Shown here: piece after piece, positions 1 through 12,104 of the stretch
How the letters are laid out: each line of letters opens with the position of its first letter
Position numbering within the stretch: the stretch's first letter is position 1
Source: Opisthorchis felineus
Lineage: Eukaryota > Platyhelminthes > Trematoda > Opisthorchiida > Opisthorchiidae
Reading direction: 5' to 3'
DNA: 64,000 nucleotides
NCBI GenBank assembly: GCA_004794785.1
Contig: SJOL01010112.1
Location: 1,229,283-1,293,282 of the forward strand
The notes under the pieces: model-generated
What the model was told of the DNA's origin: nothing
What the model saw: only the letters and a program-made list of their open reading frames with translations
The model's database searches: none
Made by a program: the position numbers and the translations under genes

Positions 1-2039
1 AATACGCTAGACTCGACGGAAGATACCTGTCTGCAGCAAGTGATCCATTTGGATTATAAGCCATAGATTATTTGGGAGCCCCAAGGTCAAATAGACATGA
101 ATAATAGAACGAATAAAAACCATCGTTTTCGGAAAAGTTTGATAACAATCCCGATTGTTAAGATTGGCTAATCAATCGGTTTCAAACTTTTTTCAACTGA
201 TTGAAAATAAAAACCAGTTCACGTGCAAGCTTTAAACACAAAAGTGAAGTGAGCGTTGGAAATACCCATTCTAACCACACAGCTCATTGTCTTGGTCTGG
301 GCGTGAACACACAAACAACCGCAGAAACGCATTCTTCTGCTGTCTACCCCAAACCATAGTTGTACAGTGTCCCATTGGAGCTGCCTGCGTACCAATCGAG
401 TCGCTTTCATTTGACCTTGTACTGCGTTATTTTAAGTTCGTGTTCCATCAATCTTGCATTTCCGTCCTAGTTGTTACCTGCTGCAATCATTTACTCCACC
501 GATTCATTGCATGAACTTGTTTGGTCGTTCAAAGAGTGTGAATTATAGCGACACTTCTCGTGATGTCAACAATAAATTATCCCTCTTTGTTGGGAATACG
601 TCCGTCACCAATTTATGCAGTGATCTCCCCAATGAGGGTATCCGTTTTCTGGGTAGGGTTTCAGCGCAAAATTTTAACCGGATAGCCACACAGGTATCTA
701 ATAAACCGGAAATTAGGAACTAAGTTTTGCTGGAATGGACAGCTTTCGTTTATGCAAACAGTTTTCCACAAGGTGACAGAAGTCAAGAGATGTCTACCTA
801 TTGAATACAGGTACATAGTGGCTTCCCTCGACTGCTGCAGGTAGGTCCCTGATAGGCAGACAACGGAAAGCCAATAGTGAGCCGGATTCTCACTCAACTT
901 CGACCTTGTTTCCCATGAATGTCTGAAAAGTGGGTCAGCGACAGACGCTCGCGTAGAGCCGATCCGTAATGAGACAGTCTCGTACTGGTAGTTCGCACCA
1001 GAGAAGGCCTTACTAGTTTGGTGAGGGACTGGTGCTGTTCCACGTGATCACAGCTCTACTCACAAGTTTAAACAATGCTTCGGTAGAGCATATGTGTTTC
1101 CGCGCAAGATGACTTCGGGTAATTAATTAGGTAAAGACATCCTGTGATCCAAACAGCATTTGTCTGTTGTTTTTTTTTCAAGGAAGACAGGCCATTGTTA
1201 GCAGTATGCGAAGGTATCAGTCGCACACATTGCCTTACTCGGCCGACCAATAAGTGAACTCGCTGAATTTGCGTGTGCTGTTTGGTATATGTCATCGGTT
1301 ATGAGAATCTCACCAGTGGTCTCTAAGACACTCAACTCCGGAAAACTGATTAAAGTTATTTGGTAATCCGCCGCTCGCAAAAGAGAAACGCTGAAATTAC
1401 ATGGCAATCGGGAGCAGGTGTGTCCTTAAATAAACCCTGGATCTTCGTTTCCGTTATCTTTGCGCTAGCCCAAACTTATTCTCCCACTTAGGCAGCAACG
1501 TGACAAGTATGAAAACCTTTGAAGCATAGACGGTTGGTTTCATGGCTGGTTTGTCATCAAACAAGTGGTCTTGTAGGAGGAAGAATAGTAGTTCAGCATA
1601 TTTAGAACAAATTAACGTAAGGCCACTAAACCTCAACTGTTTTGATAAGTTACTTGCAAGACATTCCCGAAACTTAGAGGAATGAACAGACTTTTCTAGT
1701 ACATTGGATGGAAGCATATTTATCAAGTATGGTTGGGATATGGTTGGGACCGAGGGTCGGATTTTGCTTGGTTAATCTATCTATTTGTGTGCAGCTCTGG
1801 AAAAAAACGCGGTCACTTGGCCTATGAGTTGCATCTGGTCCAATCAGCGACGGCAAGTCATAGCACGGATAGAAGACATACATGCATCATTTCGTAACTT
1901 GAAATAATAGCCTTTGGTCTGCTATTTTTGTTGCGACGATCAGACGATAGATTGCTTACTTCAAGTCCACTGTCATTTGTTAAATCGTCCTGCCGTCCTG
2001 GCATAATTATTCTAGAATTAGTCTCGAGTTTTGCTCTCA
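1..2039. other. Unassigned non-coding stretch
   Basis: No gene, RNA gene or repeat family seen elsewhere in the window is recognised here. The open frames are short, overlap on both strands and resemble no protein family known to me. Base composition is ordinary for the window. It may be intronic or intergenic. Confidence 0.5.
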
Positions 2040-2125
2040 TTTGAACTCATCCTGGCCTTGCCGATCTTTGAGCTTCAGACATCTGACATGCGAGGCGAGC
2101 CTGCCCCCATTACTCCAACAACGCA
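2040..2125 (-). repeat. tRNA-derived SINE relic, family 2
   Basis: Read on the minus strand, a segment with a run like GGAGTAATGGGGGCAGGC, then GCATGTCAGATGTCTGAAG, lines up with the tRNA-like heads at 33490-33660 (minus) and 60355-60540 (plus). The shared elements are the box A-like start, a CATGTCAGAT-type middle and a box B-like GAGTTCAGACC region. This copy is badly decayed at box B. It is a fragment of the head only. Confidence is moderate because the similarity is short. Confidence 0.4.
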
Positions 2126-2139
2126 CGCTGGACGCTTGA

Positions 2140-3295
2140 GTGATGTGTTTGTTTCGCCCGACTGTTAAGTGTAGACAATGCGCGGTGCTTCTTCGGTCTG
2201 TCCAAGTTTTTCATGTATGATGAAATTAATGGTGCTCAAGGTACGTGACTGTGTCTGAAAAGAGAGATGACAAATAAAATGCAAAAGATGGCCATTATAC
2301 ACTGTCTGGTGTGTATAATATAGCAAATCCAACTACAGCCTCTACACTAGACGTAATCGGCACCGTCGCCACATCCAGTATACCATCCCACAAACCTAAC
2401 GACACTCTTTCCAGAAGGTGAATTTTCACATTCACACCAGGTATGAAACTGTGGAAAACAGCCAGTTGATGAGATAGGTGACCGAAGGTGTCACCGAAGC
2501 CTTGACCTTAAGTCAGTGATGATGGATAGGACGTCCAAGTCTTCCCGATAGAAAATACCCACATGATTAGTGAAAACTCTTCGACAGCAGCCTTGTGAGT
2601 AGTCCTCTTCAACGAAATATAGTATGCTATCTTGAATATTATACCAAATGAAACAAGAGGTGACCTTTGTGTAACACATTAAATTGACGAGTATCATAAA
2701 CGACAGTTCCAGCTGAGATTCTCTTGAGTCTACCGAATTGGTGTACAAATGAGGGTACTTACCAAAGCTTTTCAATGTACTTCTTAGAATGGAATGTCAA
2801 AGAGAATACAGGATGGAGTACTTTTAGGTAAATATAACGATGTGGTTACATAACTGCGTGTCTAGTTTTCTTTCTTTCCCTTTACGAAAAACTGCCCGAA
2901 TTGAGTGTTCGGATCATCCTGTTAGCTTTCTGAATATCATGGTGCGTAAGTTCCCCTGCACACCTAGGTAGGTCACTTGGAAAATGCTCAAAGCAAGCGA
3001 CGGAAATTCTAATACCATCACATCTAATCCCAAAATTTCAGGAATACAAGAGTTTACGATTGACGGCCACCTCGGTCCAGAGGGCGAGAAAAATCACGCG
3101 AAGCTGTATAAACGCTAAAACAGTTCTAACCACTAGTTTACTTACCAAATCACTTATAGCTGATGCGTAACTTATATTGATAGTGGTTTGAACAGAGTTG
3201 GTAGGGTACAACTGAAATTTCATACTGTCAGCGAAGCTAATCTACGCTGAAAAGCGGAGAACCACTGTACAGCCGTTTCATCCTCAGCAGTTCGC
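2140..3295. other. Unassigned non-coding stretch
   Basis: Nothing recognisable on either strand. The open frames are short and without family resemblance. Confidence 0.45.
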
Positions 3296-3415
3296 ATCTC
3301 ACGAAAATCTAAGATATCTGGAACCCGCGACCTTCCGGCCAGTGGCTGGCCAAAAGTGGCTGACCAGCAGTGTGATTAGCTGACCGGAAAGTCCCGGATT
3401 CGAAACTGTCTGAGT
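3296..3415 (-). repeat. tRNA-like SINE relic, family 3
   Basis: The plus strand reads GCATCTCACGA, then GAACCCGCGACCTTCCGGCC, then GGCTGGCCAAAAGTGGC. The same ordered words recur at 34559-34650. The minus strand therefore contains a GGTCGCGGGTTC box B-like promoter element, as in tRNA-derived SINEs. Inside there is a local duplication of GGCC/TGGCTGACC words. Two copies in one window support a dispersed family. The full length is not visible. Confidence 0.45.
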
Positions 3416-3899
3416 TTTTTTAGATAAATACAACAAAGACGAAACATCTGTACAGTGTTTCACGGCTTTTCAGCATGGACTGACTTCACTGAATGGATGA
3501 AATGTCTGTTGAAGCTTACCTTGGTGGAAGTGAGGTAAGTGAAATAGCACTTGCTCATATACCTTCTTATATTAGTGCGTAACCGGCACCCAGCTTCAGT
3601 TTAAACTTCGACAAAAGTCATCTCATCAATCATGTGGACAAATTGAGCATTGCTCAGCGTTCCGGATCAGTATGAGATGTAGCCGGACCAAGATGCTGAT
3701 GCTGATGGTCTGTGACAGTGTTCCTCTGGATAGGGCATTGTGCACACCGAAAAATCTACAGGTCCCCTCGGATACATTGGATGGATCCTGCTATCCGTTA
3801 CAGACGTTTTACGGTGAAATTTGCTCGTTGCTCTTACCCGCGTCTAGTTTCGCACGTTTTGCGGCCCCACAACCCATCCCTTCTGCGTGTTGATTGCAG

Positions 3900-4008
3900 T
3901 TCACCGTTTTTCATCAAGACTGGCAAACAACACAGGGTATATATGGTATTGGATTCAGCTGGTTTACTCTTCATGAATGATAGAGGCTACATGCATAACT
4001 ATCGCAAC
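3900..4008 (+). CDS. Candidate internal exon, unknown product
   Basis: An open stretch is preceded by a plausible acceptor (TGCGTGTTGATTGCAG) and ends at a near-consensus donor (CGCAAC followed by GTAAGTACAG). In the open frame it reads from SSPFFIKTGKQHRV to FMNDRGYMHNYRN. The frame is open upstream of the acceptor too. No domain is recognised, so the function is unknown. The splice signals are the only support, and such signals occur by chance, so this is a suggestion and not a gene call. Confidence 0.2.
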
Positions 4009-4470
4009 GTAAGTACAGTCTTACTAATGATACTTGCATCTAGTAAGCTAGTCAAACTGATCAAAACGGAGGTAGTCCCCTAGCTCGAAATATACCTGAA
4101 AAAATTATGTGGATGCTGTGAACAGTTGAAAGGTCACACATGAGCGCGTTGCGATAAGCACTCAGTTACAGAGTAACTTTATGTTGACGAAAGATCCAGC
4201 TGGAATTTACTGGAATCTGCCGTTTGTAAGCTGGATAATTCCGCAGAGAATGACGCAAATTTGTGTTTGATATTGATAGATGAGTTGCCATGGCTCAACT
4301 CGAGTTACGAATGAGCCAGAGAACTATCAACCAAAATAACAGTCTTCCTGTCGTGGGCGAAGAATGAAAGCACAGAACTAATCAAAGCAGATCTATGTGT
4401 TTCTATCTGTTTCGTATTGCACGCCGATTTGGTTCAAGCTGGGTTTTCTTGGAAAATATATCAGTCGTCT

Positions 4471-4880
4471 ACCGAAATACACTCATTTGCACACTAATTT
4501 GGTCTTCCTCGGTGACCCAACTGGATCTCTTGTTTATGATGCTGTTCTTCGACTGGATGCGCTGCACTAGGCCGCCTCAGTCTTCAGTTAGTACGATACG
4601 CCGCTATCGCAATACATTGCATAGGCGTCATACAATAGCCATATGGCTGCTGAATACCCTTCGACAGCCCACAACCGGTTCCATAAACGAGGAATTCATT
4701 TGGTTCTCCAGTGAAACTCAAACGAGTACGTAAAGACGAGTGTAGTTCACCAACTTCATGCAACTTGGGTTCATGTTGAACATAAGGTTGAGGGAAACTC
4801 GGAAACTGCGCCTAGCTGATGAACTCCAAAAAGGGCGAAACGGGTCGTGGGCTCTCGAAGAGTATTTAGCCACATCATTC
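4471..4880. repeat. Hammerhead-repeat locus 1 (inverted pair)
   Basis: Belongs to the ~300 bp ribozyme-bearing repeat of this window. The left part (from ACACTCATTTGCACAC to the CTTCGACAGCCCAC word near 4660) runs in plus orientation. It then switches near CATAAACGAG (about 4680) to the reverse orientation. The right part carries the reverse complement of the AACCTTATGTTCTACTTGAACC module and a hammerhead on the plus strand. The copy is diverged and the two arms do not span the same part of the unit. Confidence 0.75.
4810..4856 (+). ncRNA. Hammerhead ribozyme, type I, partly decayed
   Basis: The core reads CTGATGA (4816-4822), then a weak stem II, then GAAA (4837-4840), C GGG UC, and a stem I partner GTGGGC (4847-4852). 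The predicted cleavage follows C4846. Upstream strand GCCTAG pairs with GTGGGC except at the innermost position (G against G). The palindromic ACCGGU of better copies has become ACGGGU. Hammerheads of this layout, with a minimal stem III, are established in Penelope-like elements and metazoan retrozymes. Activity of this copy is doubtful. Confidence 0.6.
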
Positions 4881-7848
4881 GTTTGTTCACCTCACTACTA
4901 ACAACAAAACCTTTTATCGGAGATTTCATCTATGGGCCCCTTGAGACCGAACAGTTCAGTGTTCGAACCACTAGCCGAGAATTCGTGAGTTTGAGAATTC
5001 TTGGATTTTCGGGAGTTGCGTACTGTTTGTAATCCCCAATGAGGATGAAACAGTTGTAAACTTCCTATCGGCTTTTCAGAATAGCTTCACCTACAGGACG
5101 GAATGTCCATCAACATCCCAAAATCTCTGCATACTAACAACACGCCAACTTTTCCTTGGCATTATTGCAGCCCTTAATACTGTGTCTGAGTTTTTTTATT
5201 CTTGCCCAAATAACCTTTCATGAGCGAGACTGCTAGGGGAGACACGCTTCAGCAAGATTGTGATGGCTCTTGTCCGAGGCCATCACGCACTTCTGGGGGC
5301 AGGCGTGCCAGCCATTCACCTAAGGTTTCGCTTCGAACTCCAACACTTTTGATTTGGGCTAACGAGAAGTGCCGTCATGCTTTTGTATTCATATGACCTT
5401 CTTCGAGTTGCCCTAACTTCTGCCACCTTGCATTTTGCAGAAGTTTGCACTGTTTTGTAGCTCAGTATAGAAACTATGATAGACAATGTTTCCGATATGT
5501 TTTCAAAATCCACTCATGTAATCCGACATTGATTTCCTCAAGTGTTTTAGGTGTTGCTGCCGCCAGGAACATCTCAGATCCACTGTCGGAGCCTCGTGTT
5601 TGGTGCTGTTGTGCACGACTCCACAACTTGTGACTACAGGACCATGTGTTTCTTCTTTATTCTTTGAGTGGTCCAGTTAACCTTACCTGTCATAAGGAAA
5701 CATCGTTACTGGTTTGTATGAAGTTTAGAGGTTAAACTTCAGAATGTATGTACACCTGGTCTTGTGGTGAAAGGTTCCCAGGGTCGGCAATGCAAATGAC
5801 CAGTGATCCAGATTTATATGTATGTCCTAATCCCTTCATACCTACTGAATTATCGTTATCGCCTTTCAACAGTGTAGTTTAGTAGCGTTTGACGGACACG
5901 AGCAAACCGATTGGCACAGACCAGTGGCTATCACTGCATGGGGCAGAGTCTTCTCGTCAGACCTAAAATATGACGCTATCGATCGGTGTGTGCGATCGGT
6001 CCTATGTAAATTATCTTGCCCCCCCGAGAAAACAAACCGCGCTGTCCCTTTTTTCAATACAAGCTGGTGTGTGAATTCTAAATAATTTTCTACCAAACCG
6101 AACAGGTCGTGCTTTTCTCGGGGGGAGGGCACTTATCTATTGTAAAACAGAGAGTTTTGTACTTTTATCTTGAAAGTTGCTGTATTCGGGGGTGTGGTTT
6201 TATGGAGCAGTACAACTGGTTGAATAAACCAAAAGCTCTAAGCTTCCGTAAAAGTTCGGGACAGTATGTGGACAAATATAACTGACTTTCTCCGCGCCTC
6301 CTTCGAGTAACAGGTTCTGCAGATTTATGGCCATAAAAAATTGTTGTCCTTTTCATACAGTCTCCGCACGCGTTAGTCGATTATCTCTTCACCAAACACA
6401 GTCATGGTCCCATGTGCGTAAAGCCATTTGATAAGATATGTCATGTATTTTGTGACTGTTCTCATGGCTAGTCTTTGGTCCAGTAGATATTTGCCTACTG
6501 CTATTCAAAAGACGTCACTAAAACTATCATATGACAGTGGGTGTGGGGCATCATCATGCATGATAAGCTTTAATGCGTCCGACAGTTTTCGCAAAATATT
6601 GTCCCCTTTTGGTCCCAGACAAATCAGATAAAGCAGTGTCTCCTGCTACTGACTGATTACTCTGTTTGTAATTCCTCCACTAAAATAACTTAATATACCA
6701 TTTGATTTTATTTGCTTCTACACTTCCTGCGCAATCCGCTGGTATTCCCAGATAGCTAGTCTATGTATCAACTACTTCACAACAACAGCTTGATGATCAA
6801 ACAAAAATATTTGGTGACCTGATTGCAAAAACCTATGATCGTAGACTCACCACAGTGAGTCAAACTGTTAGGTGAGTACACAGCCGCATTAGTTGGTCAG
6901 TAGTCGGACTTGTGTAACTTGTTCGATGTGTAGGACAAATTCAAGATGACACTGGCCATGACATGGTCATGAGTTGCGGTTCTCAAACATTCTAGAATAT
7001 CAGAAAAACGATCACTCCACCGCCTCGGAATCTTGAGTTCCAAGTGTAACAAATGAATACTGACTCCTTCCTGCCACTTAACTCATGAGAAGAGAAGGAT
7101 GGGGCGACTTGTGGAACAACTCTCATCTGTGGTGTCCATCAAACTGCATGGCCAAACCATCTGCTGGCAGTTGAAAACGTCATCAGCTCAACACAGAAAT
7201 GAATCAGTATTGCTATGGAGACATCCCTACTCGGAAATTACGAAAGACCGGAGGACCGATGATAATTTATTGTAGAACGACATGAGTTATCCAGATGCAA
7301 AACGGAAGTTGGACCGGGGTTTACAAACTAGGTAACCGCCTTGATGAACAACGTTTTGGCCCCTTATCAAATGCGATCAATCTTTGGAGCCGAGGAGACA
7401 TTGGATTTAAAGGTATTTCTGAGTTTCCATTCGTTGTTTATCGATCTGATTGGTGCAGAACAGGTGCTTCGTGGACTACAGCGACCAGTTGCGATAAGTA
7501 CCTGTCAAAAGTGAACAAAATGACAGTTGACTGGCAGCGTGACCACCACTAACGTTTCATTAAATAAACTCTCCGAAGTGCTTCCCGGAATCTCTGAAAC
7601 TGAACAGAAGAAAGCCCGATCAATTTCTTCCCAAATAACAAAAATATTGTCATATCGTCCAGTGTCCGGTGAAAACTCAATTTCCCATGCTTTACATCCC
7701 AAATAATCAAAGAAACAAAGTTTTTAGTAAACGAATTGATACATGTTCAAAAAGACGAAAACAGTAAAGAAACGTTGCATAATGTCTGAAGAGATCAACG
7801 ATAGAAAAACTAGAGCCCGAATATAGTGGATGAGGTCATCTACTGTAG
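4881..7848. other. Unassigned non-coding stretch
   Basis: About 3 kb with no recognised gene or repeat. The open frames are below 90 codons and lack any motif I know. An old repeat too diverged for eye alignment may be hidden here. Confidence 0.45.
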
Positions 7849-8045
7849 CACGGGCTCGAGAAAGCTCAGTGGTTAAAGAGCGCAATTACTGAACGGAACC
7901 TCTGTGTTTCAACCCCAACCCCGGCATCTTGACTGTTCCTGTCTAGTCTTGGGCAACCTGACAGTATCTCATCCTTTGTATTCCCTGCTGGTGGGTAAAG
8001 CAGCTAGGCACCGAGAGGGTTTTAAAGCTGAAAGAATACTATTAA
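7849..8045 (+). repeat. tRNA-derived SINE family 1, copy a
   Basis: The tRNA-like head starts GGGCTCGAGAAAGCTCAGTG, has the box A word AGCTCAGTGGTTAAAGAGCG, and a decayed box B (GTGTTTCAACCCC near 7903). The tRNA-unrelated body follows: CTTGGGCAACCTGACAGTAT, a GGTGGGTAAAGCAGCTAGGC word, and a short A-rich tail. The same order of modules is seen at 29640-29835 and in four minus-strand copies. The body is the family's own and is not part of a tRNA. Confidence 0.75.
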
Positions 8046-8061
8046 CAGGAACAGTGACTAA

Positions 8062-8250
8062 TAATCGTTTGTCCGTAAAACCCTTTTCGTGCCTTTTTGT
8101 GCCACGCTACCCGGAGGAGGCACAAGGGCTGATATACTGCCAGGTTGCCCAAGTATAGAAGGGAGCAGTCGAGATACCATGTTCGGGTTCGAACCATGAA
8201 CCTTCCGGTTAGTAAGTTCGTGCCTCAACCACTGGGATATATTTAGCCCA
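8062..8250 (-). repeat. tRNA-derived SINE family 1, copy b
   Basis: On the minus strand this has box B GGTTCGAACCC (8183-8195), then CTTGGGCAACCTGGCAGTAT, then the CCTCCGGGTAGCGTGGC word. The head, near 8250, has lost part of box A. It lies tail to tail with copy a, with fewer than 20 bases between them. The two copies form an inverted repeat with arms of nearly 190 bp. Confidence 0.75.
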
Positions 8251-9439
8251 ATATGGTGATTCCATGCAACCCAAGTCATGTTCCCTGAAAACAACAAGAG
8301 TTTTGTCCCATTCCCTTTGTATGAAAGAGATTTCTGCATCTAGATAGCTATATTAAAATGAATGTACAATGCACCACAGATTAGATTTCTAGGGAGAAAC
8401 AAGCTGGAAAAAACTTATAGTGAACCTATTCTGAATTATTCGATCTTTCCAGCAAATCTCGTTATTTCTAGATCTTTACCGTTCTTGCCTAAATTAACAA
8501 GATGTGACGTCGAAATATCACCGGCGAGCCATTATCGGTTTAGTCGTGCACAGTTAGGAAAGTGCGAGTAGTCTGCTAGCAAGTGCTTCAAAGATTAAGA
8601 CTAGGGAGACGAGCCAGAGGCACAATTAGAATTATACACCGGGGTACTGGATGTAGCTGAAAGGAACAGGTAGGGAAGAAAGAGGCTTGCAGTGAGAATT
8701 TTTGAAAATACTACATTCGAATCGGTATTCCATCAGAATGATTCAACTGCGAACAAGATTATCGTTGCTCTCGGTAACCTGAATCTTTGCGGTTTCGTGG
8801 TTTCATTCATTGGTGACCTGCCCATAGTGTTATTTATACTATACAGTAATTCAGGCGACGGAATGGCTGCAAAATAATCACGGTTTCAGCACGCTCGTTC
8901 ATGTGAACCTCCAAAAAGACCTCTCTTGGGCGTAAACTAGTGTATTTTTTTCACCTGTGATCATTTAGAATAAACGGAAACTGGATGCAAAGCAAAGATA
9001 TGGGAACCATCAGATCGCTCGCAAATACGCGCACGAAGGGCTTGCATCGAATTGGATTTGCCTGTATAAGTGGACAAAAAGCTGGACCGCGACACATAGT
9101 TGGGAAGTCACTGATAGCTTGTCCTGAGACAAATATGGTGCTGCTTCCAGGCACCAATGAAGACCGGTGGGGATTAGATCGATGAGCGAACACAAACAGA
9201 TCTATTGCAAAACAGCTGGTCCGATCATCGTGGCATACTAATCGTCATCAGGACAGTTATTTGTGTATTATACAGCATCATCCACAAAATCTTTTGAGTT
9301 TTAACCCAATGGCCAAACTCTTCCAGGACCGCAACATGCAAATATTCCCGAAGGCCGCTAATTAACGAAACCCCAACGTGGTAATGGATAAACTGGTGAT
9401 ATTTCACTAACCATACGAAAAGTGTCGAGCAGGTGCCAG
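8251..9439. other. Unassigned non-coding stretch
   Basis: No gene or repeat recognised. Overlapping open frames on both strands around 8950-9195 are shadows of each other and show no family motif. Confidence 0.45.
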
Positions 9440-9872
9440 CTAGAAAGCGGGACAGACTTGTCGACGGCCCACGACCGGTTTCGCCCTTCTTAGGGATGGT
9501 TCATCAGTTAGGCGCAATCCTCGAGTTTCCTTGATTCTTATGCTCTACTTGAACCAAAATTGCGCGAAACTCGACTATTACACTCACCTGCTTACCAACT
9601 AAGTTTTGACTGGAGACTCACCTGAAACCCAACTGAATCTTTCGTTTATGATGTTCTTCTCAACTGTTGACAAGTTTTCAGCAACGTTATGAGTAGTGTA
9701 TTACGTCTATACAGTGTATCGCGATACCTCGTATATCGTACTAACTGAAACATGAGACGGCCCGGTGCAGCACATTCATTTGAGAAGAACATCCTAAACG
9801 AGAGACTCATCTGGGTTCCAGGTGAGTCTCCCAAGAAAGCCAAACTGGTGTGAAGATGAGTTTATAAATCGG
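9440..9872. repeat. Hammerhead-repeat locus 2 (inverted pair)
   Basis: Forward arm 9460-9660 holds, in order, the hammerhead region, TACTTGAACC, ACTCACCTGC, GACTCACCTG and CTTTCGTTTATGATGTTCTT. At about 9672 the element flips: TTTTCAGCAACGTTATGAGT through CTAAACGAGAGACTCATCTG to GATGAGTTTATAAATCG is the reverse complement of the same unit. The middle CGATACCTCGTATATCG is itself palindromic. Junction and module order match locus 6. Confidence 0.8.
9464..9516 (-). ncRNA. Hammerhead ribozyme, type I, near-intact core
   Basis: On the minus strand the core reads CTGATGA (complement of 9501-9507), a stem II region with a 4-base insertion, GAAA (9479-9482), the palindrome ACCGGT (9474-9479) and a GTC cleavage site, then GTGGGC. 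Stem I pairs GCCTAA with GTGGGC, with one mismatch next to the core. All invariant core nucleotides are present. A stem III made by a self-complementary ACCGGU suggests that cleavage requires two units pairing. Confidence 0.7.
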
Positions 9873-10789
9873 GACAAACTTACTACGGTTTTAGTTGATA
9901 ACACTTAGCAAATGGGCCACTGAGTGAACTGATCAACAAGACCGATCCTACCAAGGCACGTGCATCCGCAATTTGCGCAAGTCCAAACGGTCGAGGCTCC
10001 ATTGAAGTCACTGAGGCCCGTCAGAATGGCTTTTGTTTTGCAGCATTGCGATGCGTCGCATCTCCACACTTACTTGGATAGCCGTTTTTCGGGACGTTCT
10101 GTCGAGTGCCAAATTCTACCGTAATCTAAAGTGAAGATAACCTTTTTTTCGAATTTTATGAAACCTCTCCCAGTATGGGAGTCGGCTCCCATCCGACTGG
10201 ATTTGACTCATCGATGGAATTCATTGTTGGGAATTCGGTTTTCCATTGTGATCCGGAGGATTCTGCACCGACACTGTAAGCGAAATTCATCAAGACCCCG
10301 AACTTGTCGCTTGTATATTGGTTCAATTTGCTACCATATTAGTAAGGATAACACAACAACCCGATACACCGCAATTTTGAGGTTCATGGGCAAGTGATGA
10401 TTCCCTCGAGAGGCTTTTCTCAAGGCGACCCAATGACGAGCTAGTATTTGTGTTTCGTGAGTCTACTTAACTATCAGGCTTCAGGTCCGTGGACAGTGTG
10501 CTACCAAGACAGCAGAAATCGGCACAGGAATTCCACGGCCATTTAGCTGAATACATTGTATTTTGTCGTGAACTTCCGACGTAAACTTACAAATAACAAA
10601 TGCTTTGGGAAGCACTTATACTTAAGCCAGAACGAGATACCACTGGGCCAAAGGTCGTGGTCAGCCGCTGTAATTCTGCTCCAGAATGAATCCAGAAAAT
10701 CTAGCACAATACCATTGGACTCGCACAGCCATGAAACTCTTCAGACTGAACAAGACGCCATCAAACTGCCACTGACTTGGTATACATCC
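9873..10789. other. Unassigned non-coding stretch
   Basis: Nothing recognised, apart from the LINE relic that begins at the right-hand edge. Confidence 0.4.
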
Positions 10790-11340
10790 TTCGAAATGAC
10801 GGGAATTCCTCCGCAAATTAAACAGAGGCTGAACAGGACTAGGACAAGAACAAAACCCTGCCGCACTCTAGTATCGATCTCCAACTCGGTCAAGATAGTT
10901 GCGCAGCTCCGCACTTGTCCGTTAATCCCAACGTGATAAGATGGGCAAATTTATAGGAACTACCAGGCTTCAGCTGGACGATACACAATGCATCTCTGTT
11001 GACTGAGTCGAGGGTTTTGGTGAAGTCCATAAACAGTCCAAAGAATGGTTGGCTTTGTTCTTCTTGGATTTGTCTTGCGGTAAAAATTAGGCCAATCATA
11101 CTTCGATCGCTTCGAACATGTTACACTGCTCGCAAAGGACGCTACCATCAATAAAGCTGCTGCGAGGGATATGAGCTCCTCTTTCATTACTCATCTGCTT
11201 TATGGTTGCCTGCAATGATGCTGTTACAGGTAAGTCAGCCAAGTGGGTCATCATCATTTTTTGTGGGAGATGAAGTAGGTAGCCCGAACATTGAACAGCA
11301 GTATTCACTCCATAGTGAACCATTGGTTAATGATCGACAG
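10790..11340 (-). pseudogene. LINE reverse transcriptase relic (non-LTR)
   Basis: The minus strand encodes, across two frames and several breaks, the recognisable course of a non-LTR reverse transcriptase. First comes a pre-RT segment, ATIKQMSNE, where complete elements go on to a GKAPG motif. Next is RQIQEEQSQPFFGLFMDFTK, the conserved motif around the first catalytic aspartate. It continues VNRDALCIV and, further left, a decayed VRQGFVLVLVLF (normally VRQGC-LAP--F). The YADD active-site segment, the endonuclease and the 3' end are missing. It appears to be a different lineage from the LINE at 36974-39950. It cannot be functional. Confidence 0.75.
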
Positions 11341-11571
11341 ATTTAATGAGTAAGCTTCGCTCACTGATCCACTTCCAAGTAGACCGAGTATCTTGTTCCC
11401 TGTTTTCTAGTCCCTGTCAACTCAATTAATGAAATCATCGAAGAAGCAAATGGAGACGCTTGAATATTCAGGTCCGACAGCTGACCATCCTCATCTGAGT
11501 TTACATTTGGAGGAGAGGAGGATAGGTGTCGATAAATCTGGTAAGCCTTGTTCTCGATAGAAAAACCGTTA

Positions 11572-11745
11572 ATCTGTAGCACCCTTTCTGTGTCTAGCTG
11601 CCATGCCACCCGAAGGAAGCATGAGGACTGGGATACTGCCAAGTTGCCTAAGTCTAGACAGAAGTCGAGATGCAGAGGTCGGGTTTGAACCACGGATCTT
11701 CCCGTCAGTAATTTCGCGCTCTAACCACTAAGCTATCTCGCATTA
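11572..11745 (-). repeat. tRNA-derived SINE family 1, copy c
   Basis: On the minus strand: head GCGAGATAGCTTAGTGGTTA, box B GGTTCAAACCCG, CTTAGGCAACTTGGCAGTAT, then GGTGGCATGGCAGCTAGAC and a GGGTGCTACAG tail. All family 1 modules are present, so it is full length and close to copy f. Confidence 0.8.
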
Positions 11746-12104
11746 TCGATAGTCGGAATTGGAGGGCCGTCATCCTCGACTTGATGCGGTCTGGCTGTTG
11801 CACTATTCCCTGATTCGTGTTATTTCCACCTGAGAGTGTAACAGTTTTCAGGTCAAATTCCCTGTGTTGCTACATTCCGCTACAAAGTGTAGCTAGGGTC
11901 ACCCGTTGGTGCTCCCACTGATCATCCAGCCGGGTTTCATGGAAAGCAGCAAAGTATACCGAGTGGCATTTGAGTTCTTTTACAGCAGGGACATTTTGCC
12001 CTTTAGGTCTGTTTCCTCAATTAGTATCCGCTAGTCTTCGCGTTTCAGGCTCTATCTAGTGGAAGACGCGACTTCTCTTTTTAATGAGGGAAACTACGTG
12101 TAAA
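11746..12104. other. Unassigned short gap
   Basis: No gene or repeat recognised between the SINE and the next ribozyme repeat. Confidence 0.4.
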
